From the NCBI GenBank assembly GCA_947629915.1, contig CANRFN010000004.1, forward strand, positions 1 to 64,000: DNA of 64,000 bases, read 5' to 3'. Source of the stretch: an uncultured Oscillospiraceae bacterium. Lineage in GTDB: Bacteria > Bacillota > Clostridia > Oscillospirales > Oscillospiraceae. Shown in pieces: positions 43,183 through 53,912 of this stretch. The notes under the pieces are model-generated. The model saw only the letters and a program-made list of their open reading frames with translations. It did no database searches and had not been told where the DNA came from. Numbering within the stretch: position 1 is the first letter of the stretch; every line of letters starts with the position of its first letter. A program made the position numbers and the translations under genes.

Positions 43183-43981
43183 GGCTTCCGCCTCCCTGCA
43201 GTTTCTTTCGGGTGGGCCGGGATGCGATGAGGAGCTTGGTGTAGTCCTCCCGGGGACTTTGGAACACCTGGTCCACCGGCCCGCTCTCCACGATGCGGCC
43301 GTCTTTCATCACGGCCACCCGGGTACAGAGGTTGCGGATCACCAGCAGGTCGTGGGAGATGAGGAGAATGGCGGTGCCCTCTTTGCGGTTGATCTCCCGG
43401 AGGGTGTCCAGGATTTTGGCCTGCACCGTCACGTCCAGGGCGGTGGTGGGCTCGTCTGCGATGAGAAGCCGGGGCCGCAGCACCAGGGCCGATGCGATCA
43501 TGGCCCGCTGGCGCATGCCGCCGGAGAGCTCGTGGGGCCAGGCGCGGTACACCCGCTCCGGGTCCGGCAGGCCGGCCAATTCCATGGCCTCCAGGGCCCG
43601 TGTCTTGCGCTCCGGGGCGGCCATTTTGGTGTGCACCCGCAGGGCGTCCTCCACCTGCCGGCCCACCCGCATGGTGGGATTCAGGCTGGTCATAGGCTCC
43701 TGAAAGACGATAGAGATGTCCTTGCCCTGGACCTGCCGCCGCTCCACGGAGGACATGGTTAATAAGTCCCGCCCCTGAAAGCGCACCCCGCCGGAGACCT
43801 CCGCCGCGGCGGGCAGCAGGCCCAGGATGGCGTGGGCGGTGCGGGATTTGCCGGAACCGGACTCCCCGGCGAGGCCCAGCAGTTCCCCCTCCCCCATCTG
43901 GAAGGACACGCCGTCCACGGCGGTGAGGGGCGGCCTGCGGTCTCGGAAGACCACAGACAGATTCTCTACTTCCAGCATCAT
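43175..43981 (-). CDS. Peptide/nickel-type ABC transporter ATP-binding protein (DppD/OppD type)
   Basis: A 268-residue ATPase: Walker [12 protein letters not shown]-loop [12 protein letters not shown], signature [10 protein letters not shown], Walker [13 protein letters not shown], switch His ISHDLLVI. It lacks the Cys-containing C-terminal extension of full OppD. In Walker A the usual second Ser/Thr is followed by Arg, which is common in this family. The start overlaps the permease gene stop by 4 nt. With the partner ATPase it energises import. Confidence 0.92.
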   Translation of the reverse strand: MMLEVENLSVVFRDRRPPLTAVDGVSFQMGEGELLGLAGESGSGKSRTAHAILGLLPAAAEVSGGVRFQGRDLLTMSSVERRQVQGKDISIVFQEPMTSLNPTMRVGRQVEDALRVHTKMAAPERKTRALEAMELAGLPDPERVYRAWPHELSGGMRQRAMIASALVLRPRLLIADEPTTALDVTVQAKILDTLREINRKEGTAILLISHDLLVIRNLCTRVAVMKDGRIVESGPVDQVFQSPREDYTKLLIASRPTRKKLQGGGSHG

Positions 43982-44784
43982 GTCCCATCCCCCATTCGGG
44001 CGCGGATGCCCTCGCCGATGAGGCCCGCCCCCAGCACCAGAAGGATCACGGTGCCAGCCAGGGCGCCGGTGTACCAGGGAGCCCGCATGAGAAAGCCCTG
44101 GGCCTCGCTGAGCATGTACCCCAGGCTGGGATCTTGCGGCGTGACGCCGATGCCGAGATAGCTCATGGAGGCCTCGGCCAGCACCGCGTTGTTAAACCCG
44201 ATGGTGACGCCGCTGAGCAGCACCGGGAGGGTGTTGGGCAGGATGTGGACAAACACGATCCGAAGCTCCCGGACCCCCGCCAGGCGTGCGGCCTTCACGT
44301 AGTCCAGCTCCCGCTGCCGGAGAAACTCCCCTCGGACCAGCCGGGCGAAGCTGGGGATGAAGAGCACCCCCAGGGCCAGAATCACATTGCGCTTGCCGGG
44401 GCCTGTAACCGCCAGCACCACCAAAGCCAGCAGGATGCTGGGAAAGGCGGCCACGGCATCGCAGAGGCGCATCACCAGGGCGTCTGCCGCGCCCCCCACA
44501 TAGCCGCAGAGGGCGCCGATCACAAGGCCCGCCGTGCCGCCGAGAAGCAGCACCGCAAAGGCGATAGAGAGGGTGGTGCCAGCCCCCTGCATCACCCGGG
44601 AGAAGATATCCCGGCCCAGGGAGTCGCAGCCAAAGAGGTGGGTGAGAGACGGGGCGGCGTAGCGGTCTGTGCTGCTGAGGGCGGAGGGGTCGTAGGGAGT
44701 CCAGAAGCAGCCCACCAGGCTGAACATCACCATGACAGCCGTCAGGAGACAGCCCAGGCGGAGATACCAGTTGTGTCGTCTCAT
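43978..44784 (-). CDS. Peptide/nickel-type ABC transporter permease (DppC type)
   Basis: At 268 residues, it has an N-terminal helix, the HLFGCDSLGRDIFSRVM entry typical of DppC/OppC, five further TM segments and the EAA loop in VRGEFLRQRELDYVKAARLAGV. It forms the membrane channel with the DppB-type permease encoded just upstream. Only 4 nt separate the two genes. Confidence 0.92.
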   Translation of the reverse strand: MRRHNWYLRLGCLLTAVMVMFSLVGCFWTPYDPSALSSTDRYAAPSLTHLFGCDSLGRDIFSRVMQGAGTTLSIAFAVLLLGGTAGLVIGALCGYVGGAADALVMRLCDAVAAFPSILLALVVLAVTGPGKRNVILALGVLFIPSFARLVRGEFLRQRELDYVKAARLAGVRELRIVFVHILPNTLPVLLSGVTIGFNNAVLAEASMSYLGIGVTPQDPSLGYMLSEAQGFLMRAPWYTGALAGTVILLVLGAGLIGEGIRARMGDGT

Positions 44785-44788
44785 GGGC

Positions 44789-45727
44789 TCACCTCCCGCC
44801 GATCCGCGGGTCCATCAGGCGGTACAGCAGATCCGCCAGGAAGCTGCACGCCACCACCACGAAGGCGGCGATCACCACGATGGCCTGCACCACCGGGTAG
44901 TCCCGGTTGCCGATGGAGCTGATCAGCATCTGGCCGAGGCCCGGGATGCCGAAGAGCTGCTCGATCACGATGGAGGCCGCCATGATGTCTGGGATGGTCA
45001 TGGCGAGAAAGGTCACCACGGGGATCATGGCGTTGCGCAGCACATGGAACACCAGCACCGCCCTGGGGGCGTTGCCCTTGCTGTACGCGGTGCGCACGTA
45101 GTCCTGCCGCAGCTCCCCCAGGACAGAGCCCCGGAGGAGGCGTACGGTCATGGCGGTCTTGGGCAGGGCTACCGCCAGCGCCGGAAAGAGGAGATAGCGG
45201 ATGTGGGCCCATAGGCCGTCCTCCGGCGGGACGTACTTCTGCTGAAACACCCCCAGGATAAGGGCGAAGAGCCAGATCACCCCGATGCCCAGGATGAAGT
45301 TGGGGATGCTCATGGTCACCTGGCCGCACACCGTCACCAGCCGGTCCAGGAGGCCGTCCTCCTTGTGGGCGGCCAGCAGCCCCAGGGGCAGGGAGACCGC
45401 CACGATGAGGAGGAAGGACAGCCCGGTGAGGGCCAGAGTTGCCTCCACCCGGGGCCGCAGCAGGTCCTCCACCGGCATGGAAAACCGGTATGAGGTGCCG
45501 AAGTTTCCCCGGACAAAGTCCGTGAGCCAGGTGGTGTACCGCTGCCAGAGGGGCAGATCCAGGCCCAGCTTTGCCCGCAGGGCCGCAATCTGCTCCTCGG
45601 TGGCGTTCATGCCCAGGATGGAGGCGGTGGGATCCGCCGGAATCACGGTAAAGGCGGCGAAGGCCAGGGCGGTCACCAGCAGCATGGTCACCAGCAAAAG
45701 CGCCAGGCGCTTGAAGAAAGCCGTCAC
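44789..45727 (-). CDS. Peptide/nickel-type ABC transporter permease (DppB type)
   Basis: At 312 residues it has six predicted TM segments, the N-terminal FTVIPADPTASILG with the family's Pro-rich turn, and the EAA loop LLRGSVLGELRQDYVRTAYSKG (positions about 215-236). It follows the substrate-binding protein gene by 39 nt. The order binding protein, permease B, permease C, ATPase D, ATPase F is the standard layout of this importer class. Confidence 0.92.
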   Translation of the reverse strand: MTAFFKRLALLLVTMLLVTALAFAAFTVIPADPTASILGMNATEEQIAALRAKLGLDLPLWQRYTTWLTDFVRGNFGTSYRFSMPVEDLLRPRVEATLALTGLSFLLIVAVSLPLGLLAAHKEDGLLDRLVTVCGQVTMSIPNFILGIGVIWLFALILGVFQQKYVPPEDGLWAHIRYLLFPALAVALPKTAMTVRLLRGSVLGELRQDYVRTAYSKGNAPRAVLVFHVLRNAMIPVVTFLAMTIPDIMAASIVIEQLFGIPGLGQMLISSIGNRDYPVVQAIVVIAAFVVVACSFLADLLYRLMDPRIGGR

Positions 45728-45766
45728 CGAGGGGACCTCCTTACTGCCGTATCGCGGCGCCGTCCA

Positions 45767-47431
45767 TTATGCCTTGAAGCCGATGGTGGACATGTCCAGC
45801 ACATAGGTGCAGTAGAAGGTGTAGCCCTCCAGTTCGGGATCCAGCACCACCAGCTCGCAGAGGTCCTGGATCCAGAGGCTGGCGGCCTTCTCGTTGAGGA
45901 TGGTCTCCGCCTCTTTGTACAGGGAGATCTGCTCCTCCTGGTCCAGGGTGGTCTGGGCGGCGGCCACCTTGGCATCGTAGTCCGCGTCCTTGAAGTTGAT
46001 GAAGTTCTTGCTGTTGTCCGAGGCGTAGCGCACCAGCATCTCCCGGGCGGACATGTCGCTGGCGGAGATGGCGCACACAGAGGTCTGGAAATTCCGGTCC
46101 TTGTACACGTCCTGATACCAGGCGCCCCACTCCACCTGCTCCACGGTGGCGTTGATGTGGATGGCCTTCAACTGCTCGGCGATCACCTCAGCGGTGAGGA
46201 TGTGCTGCTCGTAGTTGTTGGGCACGGTGATGGTCATGTCAAAGCCGTCCGGATAGCCGGCATAGGACATGAGCTCCTGGGCCATATCCAGGTTGTACGC
46301 GTAGTTCTCCGCCAGCTCCGGCATGAAGTACCGCTGCTGGGCGGGGTACATGCTGGTGCCGGTGGCCACGCCGGCGCCATCGCAGACGAAGTCGATGATG
46401 GCGGGCACATCGATGGCGTAGTACATGGCCTTGCGGATGAGCTCGCCCACCTTGACGCCGTCCTTCTCAATGTTGAAGGGCTCCACGGCGTTGTTGATAT
46501 AGAGGGCCTGCACCAGCTTCATGGTGTCCTGGAGCACGGTGAAGTCCGTCCCGATCTCCGGGGCCATGGTGTTGGGCATGTGGATCACCATATCCAGGGT
46601 GCCGGACTGCAGGGCCATCACCATGGCGCTGGTGTTGGAGGAGCCCAGGTACACCTGGAAGGTCACCTCATCCAGTTTGGCGGGGGTGCCCCAGTAGTCC
46701 TCAAAGCGCTTTACCACCAGGCTCTCCTGGGGGGTGTAGGAGACAAACTGGAAGGGGCCGGTGCCCACGGGGTCGGTGGCCATCTGGCTGCCGGAGTCCT
46801 TGGGGATGATGGAGGCCTCTGCCACAGACAGGATGAACTCCAGGTTGGGCTCGGTGAGGGTGATGGTGACGGTCTTCTCGTCCGGGGCCGCCACGGCGCT
46901 CACAATGGAAAACGCCGGAACGAGAACGGTACCTTCGTTCTCACTTCCAGCGCAGCGGTTCAGAGAGTAGAGGACATCCTCTGCCGTCACCGCGGCGCCG
47001 TTGTGGAATTTCACGCCCTCCCGCAACGTAAATGTGTAGGTCAGGCCGTCTTCCGAAACGGTGTAGTCACTGGCAACGGCCGGCACAACGCCGCCGTCCG
47101 GGCTGGCCTTTACCAGCCCCTCGAAGAGGTTGAACAGCACCTCACTGGTGCCGGCGTTAGAGCCGGGGTTGTGGGGATCCAGGCTGTCCAGGTCCTGTGC
47201 GATACCTACCGTGACTGAGTTCCGCTTCGGCTCCGGCGTGGGCTCCGGCGTGGGCTCCGCTGTGGGTTCTGCGGTGGCCTCTACCGGGTCCTCTGTGGGT
47301 AACTCGCCCGATTGTGCAGTTGCCGGGACCGTGCTGGTGGGTTCTGTACCTCCTGCGCCACAAGCGCACAGTGAAGTCAGAACCAGCGCAGCCGCGGCAA
47401 GCAGCAAAAGGGCACGTCGCAACGTGTTCAT
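45767..47431 (-). CDS. Family 5 extracellular solute-binding lipoprotein
   Basis: At 554 residues: a lipoprotein signal with Cys about residue 24, a Glu/Pro/Thr repeat linker (residues 50-70, ATAEPTAEPTPEPTPEP) that lifts the domain off the membrane, then the SBP_bac_5 fold starting VTVGIAQDLDSLDPH. It should bind peptides or a metal chelate outside the membrane and deliver it to the permeases. The substrate cannot be read from the sequence. The ATG at 47431 has AAGGAAGAAG upstream; a longer frame adds only ten residues before the signal. The operon has its own promoter. Confidence 0.93.
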   Translation of the reverse strand: MNTLRRALLLLAAAALVLTSLCACGAGGTEPTSTVPATAQSGELPTEDPVEATAEPTAEPTPEPTPEPKRNSVTVGIAQDLDSLDPHNPGSNAGTSEVLFNLFEGLVKASPDGGVVPAVASDYTVSEDGLTYTFTLREGVKFHNGAAVTAEDVLYSLNRCAGSENEGTVLVPAFSIVSAVAAPDEKTVTITLTEPNLEFILSVAEASIIPKDSGSQMATDPVGTGPFQFVSYTPQESLVVKRFEDYWGTPAKLDEVTFQVYLGSSNTSAMVMALQSGTLDMVIHMPNTMAPEIGTDFTVLQDTMKLVQALYINNAVEPFNIEKDGVKVGELIRKAMYYAIDVPAIIDFVCDGAGVATGTSMYPAQQRYFMPELAENYAYNLDMAQELMSYAGYPDGFDMTITVPNNYEQHILTAEVIAEQLKAIHINATVEQVEWGAWYQDVYKDRNFQTSVCAISASDMSAREMLVRYASDNSKNFINFKDADYDAKVAAAQTTLDQEEQISLYKEAETILNEKAASLWIQDLCELVVLDPELEGYTFYCTYVLDMSTIGFKA

Positions 47432-47502
47432 TTTGCTTCTTCCTTTCTGCATTTCTCGCAACTGTATTCAGTTGTCTGCCGGCCTTCTTCGCCGGCGGGC
47501 AC

Positions 47503-47531
47503 ATTCTATCAGCATACACCCCCGATTGCAA
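47503..47531 (-). promoter_or_regulatory. Promoter of the ABC importer operon
   Basis: Minus strand: -35 TTGCAA (47531-47526), 17-bp spacer, -10 TAGAAT (47508-47503). A short GC hairpin (GCCGGC arms) lies in the leader. Confidence 0.75.
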
Positions 47532-47663
47532 GCCCTGTTTTTCCAAGATCCCGCAGGTATGGGCTTCCTTTTCCGTGCAAACTATCCCAAGATTGGTTGA
47601 AATCGATACGAAACACGCCGCGTCTGCCCCCACACAGGGGCAAACGGTGCGCCGGTTTGCTCT

Positions 47664-48977
47664 CTATCCGCTGCAGCCCAGCTCCTCCAGGGCGGCCTGC
47701 AGCGGGGCGTCCAGGCCCCGCCTCAGATCGGCGATCTGAGTGCCCACCAATCGGTCCGGCGAAATCCCCCGGCCGATGAACTCCGTGCCGTCCAGGAGCG
47801 TGTAGTACACCGAGCAGATCCGGGCCCTGCCCCCGCCGGGGAGAGACAGCAGCACGGGGGTGCCGGTGGAGCCGAAGGTGGGGGTGCCGATGATCCTGGC
47901 CCGATGATTGCTCCGGAAGAGGGCAGTGAGGTCTTCCGCGGCGGATACGGTGCCCCGGGCGGTGAGCAGCACCATGGGTCCAGAATAGAGGGCCTTGTGC
48001 TCAGGAGTTCCAAAGCTGTCCTCGTAGGTCCGGCAGAGAGTTCGGCTCCTGTACGCCTGGGCCTCCTCCAGTTCTCCCGGCTCCAGGAGGCCGCTCTTCC
48101 AGTTTTCCTGCTGCTCTTCCGGGGTCGTGCGGAGGAGCTGGCTGGCACTGGCGGCGCCCAGGCCGTCCAGAATCCGAGTGCGCTTGCGGCAGCCGCGGAA
48201 TTTCCCGGAGAGAAAGAGCTCTGCAATGCGGGCGCCGTATAGTGTCATGCCGCCGATGTTGTGCCGGAGGTCCAGGATCACACCTCGGAGGCTGGGGTGT
48301 TCCCGGATGGCTGCGGCGATGGCCGGGGCGGCATCGTCTGTGCGGAGGTCATCTGTGCGGATGTACAGGATGTCGCCGGCATAGAGGCGCAAGGCCGGCC
48401 GGTCCTGAGACAACATCATACAGGGCACTGGCACCTCCGGGGACGGTACTGTCTGCATCTCCAGTCTCCCCTTCTCCAGGGCAAAGGTCCAGCTGCCCTT
48501 GGAGGTCTCCAGCACATTCCCTTTTGGCCGCAGAAACAGCGGCAGCAGCCGGCCCAACGCATCCGGGCTGATGTAGTCCCCCACCCGATAGGTGTATCGG
48601 GCCAGCTGTTCCCGGATCTTCTGGAAGGGGATGCCGTTCACCGCCAGCACCTCCCCCATGAGAAAGGGCACACCCTCCGCCGCGGCAGCCCCCACACAGT
48701 ACCGCCCCTCCGCGTAGAGCAGCTGGAACGGCAGGCGCCCCCGCTCTGCCAGCAGCTGCCGGGGCGGCAGCACCTCGGTGTGTCCGTCCCGCAGCAGATT
48801 CAGAAACTCCATCAGCAGCAGATGGTGCTCCAGTTCCCCTTTCACCGCCAGCACCTTGTCCAGATAGGTGCGGTAGGTCTCGTCCCAGTCCAGGGAGAGC
48901 CGGTGAAAGCCGGGGTAGAGCAGGCCGGCCTCCCGCCAGAGGAGAGACAGGTCCAGTATGCGGTCTGATGCGGTCAT
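47664..48977 (-). CDS. S41 family peptidase-like protein
   Basis: At 437 residues. The N-terminal helical part is followed by a PDZ-like segment (GEVLAVNGIPFQKI, about 145-160) and the peptidase core with VILDLRHNIGGMTLYG (about 265) and ARGTVSAAEDLTALF, whose Ser is in the position of the nucleophile, then IGTPTFGSTG. No signal peptide or TM helix is visible, so it looks cytoplasmic, unlike CtpA proteases. It may be a tricorn-like or degenerate S41 member. The ATG at 48977 has AAGGAGG 9 nt upstream; the long upstream frame is non-coding. Confidence 0.8.
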   Translation of the reverse strand: MTASDRILDLSLLWREAGLLYPGFHRLSLDWDETYRTYLDKVLAVKGELEHHLLLMEFLNLLRDGHTEVLPPRQLLAERGRLPFQLLYAEGRYCVGAAAAEGVPFLMGEVLAVNGIPFQKIREQLARYTYRVGDYISPDALGRLLPLFLRPKGNVLETSKGSWTFALEKGRLEMQTVPSPEVPVPCMMLSQDRPALRLYAGDILYIRTDDLRTDDAAPAIAAAIREHPSLRGVILDLRHNIGGMTLYGARIAELFLSGKFRGCRKRTRILDGLGAASASQLLRTTPEEQQENWKSGLLEPGELEEAQAYRSRTLCRTYEDSFGTPEHKALYSGPMVLLTARGTVSAAEDLTALFRSNHRARIIGTPTFGSTGTPVLLSLPGGGRARICSVYYTLLDGTEFIGRGISPDRLVGTQIADLRRGLDAPLQAALEELGCSG

Positions 48978-49003
48978 GGGAATGCGCCTCCTTGCAACTT
49001 CCC

Positions 49004-49032
49004 ATGATACGGCAGTTTCCCGGCAAATGCAA
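49004..49032 (-). promoter_or_regulatory. Promoter of the S41 gene
   Basis: Minus strand: -35 TTGCAT (49032-49027), 17-bp spacer, -10 TATCAT (49009-49004). Confidence 0.7.
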
Positions 49033-49155
49033 TCGACCCATGTATGGAAAGGGCAAACATTCCGTAAATTGTCCGGAGAGGGCCGAAGACGCAGTGAGAT
49101 GCATACTTTTCCCCGCCCTGGAGACAATACCCCATACCACAAAGGGGGTCTCTCT

Positions 49156-49524
49156 ATGGCAGAGGAATCACACACATCCCGGATAAAGTACGCCCTGGCT
49201 GGTGGATTTGCCGGCCTCGCCAATGGGTTTTTCGGGGGCGGCGGCGGCATGTTGCTGGTACCGCTGCTCATGGGGCCCTGCAAATGCAGCCCCCGAAAGG
49301 CCTTTGCCACATCGGTGGCGGTGATCGTCCCCCTCTGCGCCCTCTCCGCCATCGTATACTGGTCTCGGGGCAGTCTGGACTTCGCGCTGGCCCTGCCATA
49401 TCTCATCGGAGGCCTCCTCGGCGGCCTTCTCAGCGGAAAGCTCTTTCAGAAAGTCTCCATGACCTGGCTCCGGCAGGGATTTGCCCTTCTCATCCTGTAC
49501 GGCGCCGTGCAGGCTCTGCTATGA
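49156..49524 (+). CDS. Half-size TauE/SafE-type membrane protein, N-terminal half type
   Basis: A 122-residue protein with about four TM helices and the family's glycine-rich GLANGFFGGGGGMLLVPLL near residue 20. Full TauE/SafE transporters have two such four-helix repeats in about 250 residues. This gene encodes one repeat, and the next gene, overlapping by 4 nt (ATGA), encodes the other. The family exports sulfite, sulfoacetate or other small organosulfur anions, but here no specificity is known. AAAGGGGG precedes the ATG. Confidence 0.85.
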   Translation: MAEESHTSRIKYALAGGFAGLANGFFGGGGGMLLVPLLMGPCKCSPRKAFATSVAVIVPLCALSAIVYWSRGSLDFALALPYLIGGLLGGLLSGKLFQKVSMTWLRQGFALLILYGAVQALL

Positions 49525-49907
49525 GCGCCGCGGTCTCCTTCCTTCTGGCAGTGCTGGCGGGTCTTCTCACCGGGATTCTCTCCGGCTTCGGGGTTGGCGG
49601 CGGCTCGCTGCTGCTCATCTACCTCACCGGCTTTGCCCACATCCCCCAGAACCTGGCCCAGGGGGTGAACCTGCTGTACTTTCTCCCCGCCGCGGCGGCC
49701 GCCCTGCCCAGCCATGTGAAAAACGGCTGCATCGAGAAGCGGGCACTGCTCCCCGCCATCGGGGCCGGCCTTCTCTGCAGCGGTGTGGCGGCCTGGCTGG
49801 CCACTTCCCTGGACACGGAGCTACTCCGAAAGTGCTTTGGAGGATATCTTCTCCTCGTGGGGCTGCGAGAGCTCTTCCGGCCGGGCAAAGAGCGGAACAA
49901 CGGCTGA
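49521..49907 (+). CDS. Half-size TauE/SafE-type membrane protein, C-terminal half type
   Basis: A 128-residue partner of the preceding gene with four TM helices and GILSGFGVGGGSLLLIYLT near residue 20, which mirrors the glycine-rich motif of its neighbour. The two are likely to assemble as a heterodimer with the topology of one full-length transporter. The start overlaps the upstream stop, so they are translated together. The gene ends before the terminator near 49950. Confidence 0.85.
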   Translation: MSAAVSFLLAVLAGLLTGILSGFGVGGGSLLLIYLTGFAHIPQNLAQGVNLLYFLPAAAAALPSHVKNGCIEKRALLPAIGAGLLCSGVAAWLATSLDTELLRKCFGGYLLLVGLRELFRPGKERNNG

Positions 49908-49922
49908 GACAAATCATAGCCG

Positions 49923-49966
49923 GGGAAAAGGAAGTCCCCGCCGGCAGCACAATGCCGGCGGGGACT
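49923..49966. terminator. Bidirectional terminator between tauE halves and eno
   Basis: Perfect 14-bp stem (49933-49946 with 49953-49966); on the minus strand it is followed by CCTTTTCC, which suits eno. Confidence 0.8.
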
Positions 49967-49980
49967 GGGTCTTGTGCCCC

Positions 49981-51517
<1,537 letters not shown>

Positions 51518-51550
51518 AAAAGCACCCGCCTGGCGGCGCCAGGCGGGTGC
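51518..51550 (-). terminator. Terminator after gpmI
   Basis: Perfect 13-bp stem (51522-51534 with 51538-51550), followed on the minus strand by TTTT (51521-51518). Confidence 0.85.
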
Positions 51551-51557
51551 AAAGAGA

Positions 51558-53078
51558 TTAGTGCACGATCAGGGATTCGCCGGTCATCTCGGCGGGCTGC
51601 TCCAGACCCATCAGGTCCAGCATGGTGGGGCAGAGGTCCGCCAGGCGGCCGTCTTTCAGCTTGACGTCAGCGCCCACAACGCAGCAGGGCACCAGGTTGG
51701 TGGTGTGCGCTGTGAAGGGGGAGCCGTCTGCGTCCAGCATGTGCTCGGCGTTGCCGTGGTCTGCGGTGATGATGCACACGCCGCCCTGCTTCAGGGTGGC
51801 GTCCACCACCTGGGAGACGCCCTCGTCCACCGCCTCAGCGGCCTTCACGGCGGCGTCAAAGACGCCGGTGTGGCCCACCATATCGCAGTTGGCGAAGTTC
51901 AGGATGACCACATCGTACTTGCCGCTCTCGATGCGGGCCACGCACTCCTTGGCCACCAGGGGCTCGCTCATCTCGGGCTGGAGGTCGTAGGTGGCCACCT
52001 TCGGGCTGGGGATCAGGCAGCGGTCCTCGCCGGGGAAGACCTTCTCCACGCCGCCATTGAAGAAGAAGGTGACATGGGCGTACTTCTCGGTCTCGGCAAT
52101 CCGCAGCTGGGTCATGCCCAGGTTGGAGATATACTCGCCGAAGATGTTCTGCAGGGTCTCCTTGGGATAGGCGATCTCCACGTTGGGCATGGAGGCGTCA
52201 TAGGAGGTGGTGCACACATAGTGCAGGGGGAAGAAGCCCTTTTTACGCTCGAAGCCCTTGAAGTCCGGGTCCACCAGGGAGCGGGTGATCTCCCGGGCGC
52301 GGTCCGGGCGGAAGTTCATGAAGAGGATGGCATCGTTGGGGCCGATCTCCGCGTCCTTGCAGGTCACCACAGGGACCATGAACTCATCGGTGACGCCGGC
52401 GTCATAGGACTTCTGCACGGCGTCCACGGGGTCTGGGTTGAACACGGCGCTCTCGCCGTACACCATGGCCGCATAGGCCTTCTCCAGGCGGTCCCAGTTG
52501 GTGTCCCGGTCCATGGCGTAGTAGCGGCCCTCTACGGTGGCGATCTTGGCGCCGTACTGGTCGCAGGTGGCCTTCATCTGGGCCACGAAGTCCCTGCCGG
52601 AGGTGGGCGGTACATCGCGGCCGTCCAGGAAGCAGTGGACGTAGATCTTCTTGGCGCCCATGTCGTGGGCCAGCTTCACAGCGGCCTGGATGTGGGTGAT
52701 GTGGGAGTGCACGCCGCCGTTGGACATGAGGCCGTAGATGTGGACTGCCGTGCCGGCGTCCACCGCGGCCTGGATGGCCTTGCGGTACACGGGGTTCTGG
52801 AAGAAGGTGCCCTCCTGGATGGCCTTGGTGATCTTGGGCAGGTCCTGGAACACCACCCGGCCGGCGCCGATGTTGGTATGTCCTACCTCACTGTTGCCCA
52901 TCTGCCCGTCCGGCAGGCCCACGTCCAGGCCGGAGGCAGACAGTCTGCAGATGGGGTTGTCGGCAAAAAGCTTGTCCAGATGAGGGGTGTTGGCTGCGGC
53001 GATGGCGTTGTCCCCGGGGACTTGGGAGTTGGAGATGCCAAAGCCGTCCATAATGATTAAGGTAGCAGGCTTTTTCAT
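51558..53078 (-). CDS. gpmI: 2,3-bisphosphoglycerate-independent phosphoglycerate mutase
   Basis: At 506 residues it is standard. LIIMDGFG supplies the N-terminal metal Asp, the phospho-Ser is in QMGNSEVGHTNIGAGR (residues 59-74), followed by HIYGLMSNGGVHSH, FLDGRDVPP and late TADHGNAEHM. It interconverts 3- and 2-phosphoglycerate using Mn. It is co-transcribed after tpiA, 29 nt apart. Its partner reaction is performed by eno, just downstream. Confidence 0.97.
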   Translation of the reverse strand: MKKPATLIIMDGFGISNSQVPGDNAIAAANTPHLDKLFADNPICRLSASGLDVGLPDGQMGNSEVGHTNIGAGRVVFQDLPKITKAIQEGTFFQNPVYRKAIQAAVDAGTAVHIYGLMSNGGVHSHITHIQAAVKLAHDMGAKKIYVHCFLDGRDVPPTSGRDFVAQMKATCDQYGAKIATVEGRYYAMDRDTNWDRLEKAYAAMVYGESAVFNPDPVDAVQKSYDAGVTDEFMVPVVTCKDAEIGPNDAILFMNFRPDRAREITRSLVDPDFKGFERKKGFFPLHYVCTTSYDASMPNVEIAYPKETLQNIFGEYISNLGMTQLRIAETEKYAHVTFFFNGGVEKVFPGEDRCLIPSPKVATYDLQPEMSEPLVAKECVARIESGKYDVVILNFANCDMVGHTGVFDAAVKAAEAVDEGVSQVVDATLKQGGVCIITADHGNAEHMLDADGSPFTAHTTNLVPCCVVGADVKLKDGRLADLCPTMLDLMGLEQPAEMTGESLIVH

Positions 53079-53107
53079 ATCCGTACAACCTTTCTAGTAA
53101 TGTGAGA

Positions 53108-53878
53108 TTACTGGTTGGCGGCCGCGATGATGGCCGCAAAATCGTCCGGCTTGAGAGATGCACCGCCGATGAGGCCGCCGTCGATGTCCGGCTGGGCCAG
53201 AAGCTCTGCAGCGTTCTTGGCGTTCATGGAACCGCCGTACTGGATGGTGAGGGCCCGTGCCACCCGAGCGCCGTACATCTTGCGCACGGTGAAGCGGATG
53301 TGCGCACACACCTCGCCGGCCTGCTCTGCGGTGGCGGTCTTGCCGGTGCCGATGGCCCAGATGGGCTCATAGGCGATGATCACATGGCGCATGGCGCTGT
53401 CGTCCAGGCCGGTGAGCGCCGCCTTCACCTGATAGGCGATGAGCTCCTCGGTGACGCCGTACTCGCGCTGCTCCAGGCTCTCGCCCACGCAGACGATGGT
53501 CTTGAGGCCCACATTCAGTGCTGCCTTGATCTTCTTGTTGACGGCGAAATCGGTCTCGTTGTAGTACTGGCGCCGCTCGGAGTGGCCGAGGATGACATAC
53601 CGGGCGCCCACGTCCCGCAGCATATCGGCAGTGACTTCACCGGTGAAGGCGCCGTGGTCTTCGTAGTGGCAGTTCTCCGCGCCGATGGCGAGGTGGGCAT
53701 CCTTGAACGCCTTGACGGCGCCCGGGATGTTCACGTAGGGCACGCAGAGCACCACATCACACCACTTATGCCGGCCCAGTTTGGGCTTGATGGCATCGGC
53801 GAATTCCTTGGTGGCGGTGAGGTTGTTGTTCATCTTCCAGTTGCCGGCAATAACGGTCTTGCGGTACTTGAGGTTCAT
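53108..53878 (-). CDS. tpiA: Triosephosphate isomerase
   Basis: At 256 residues: AGNWKMNNN with the catalytic Lys, the electrophilic His in ILGHSERR, the catalytic Glu in YEPIWAIGTGKTA and the phosphate loop IQYGGSMN ... GGLIGGASL. It interconverts dihydroxyacetone phosphate and glyceraldehyde 3-phosphate. It lies between pgk and gpmI, each gap being about 30 nt, so the three genes form an operon. Confidence 0.98.
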   Translation of the reverse strand: MNLKYRKTVIAGNWKMNNNLTATKEFADAIKPKLGRHKWCDVVLCVPYVNIPGAVKAFKDAHLAIGAENCHYEDHGAFTGEVTADMLRDVGARYVILGHSERRQYYNETDFAVNKKIKAALNVGLKTIVCVGESLEQREYGVTEELIAYQVKAALTGLDDSAMRHVIIAYEPIWAIGTGKTATAEQAGEVCAHIRFTVRKMYGARVARALTIQYGGSMNAKNAAELLAQPDIDGGLIGGASLKPDDFAAIIAAANQ

Positions 53879-53912
53879 CGTGATACTGACTCCTTTTTCT
53901 CTGAGCTGCGCC

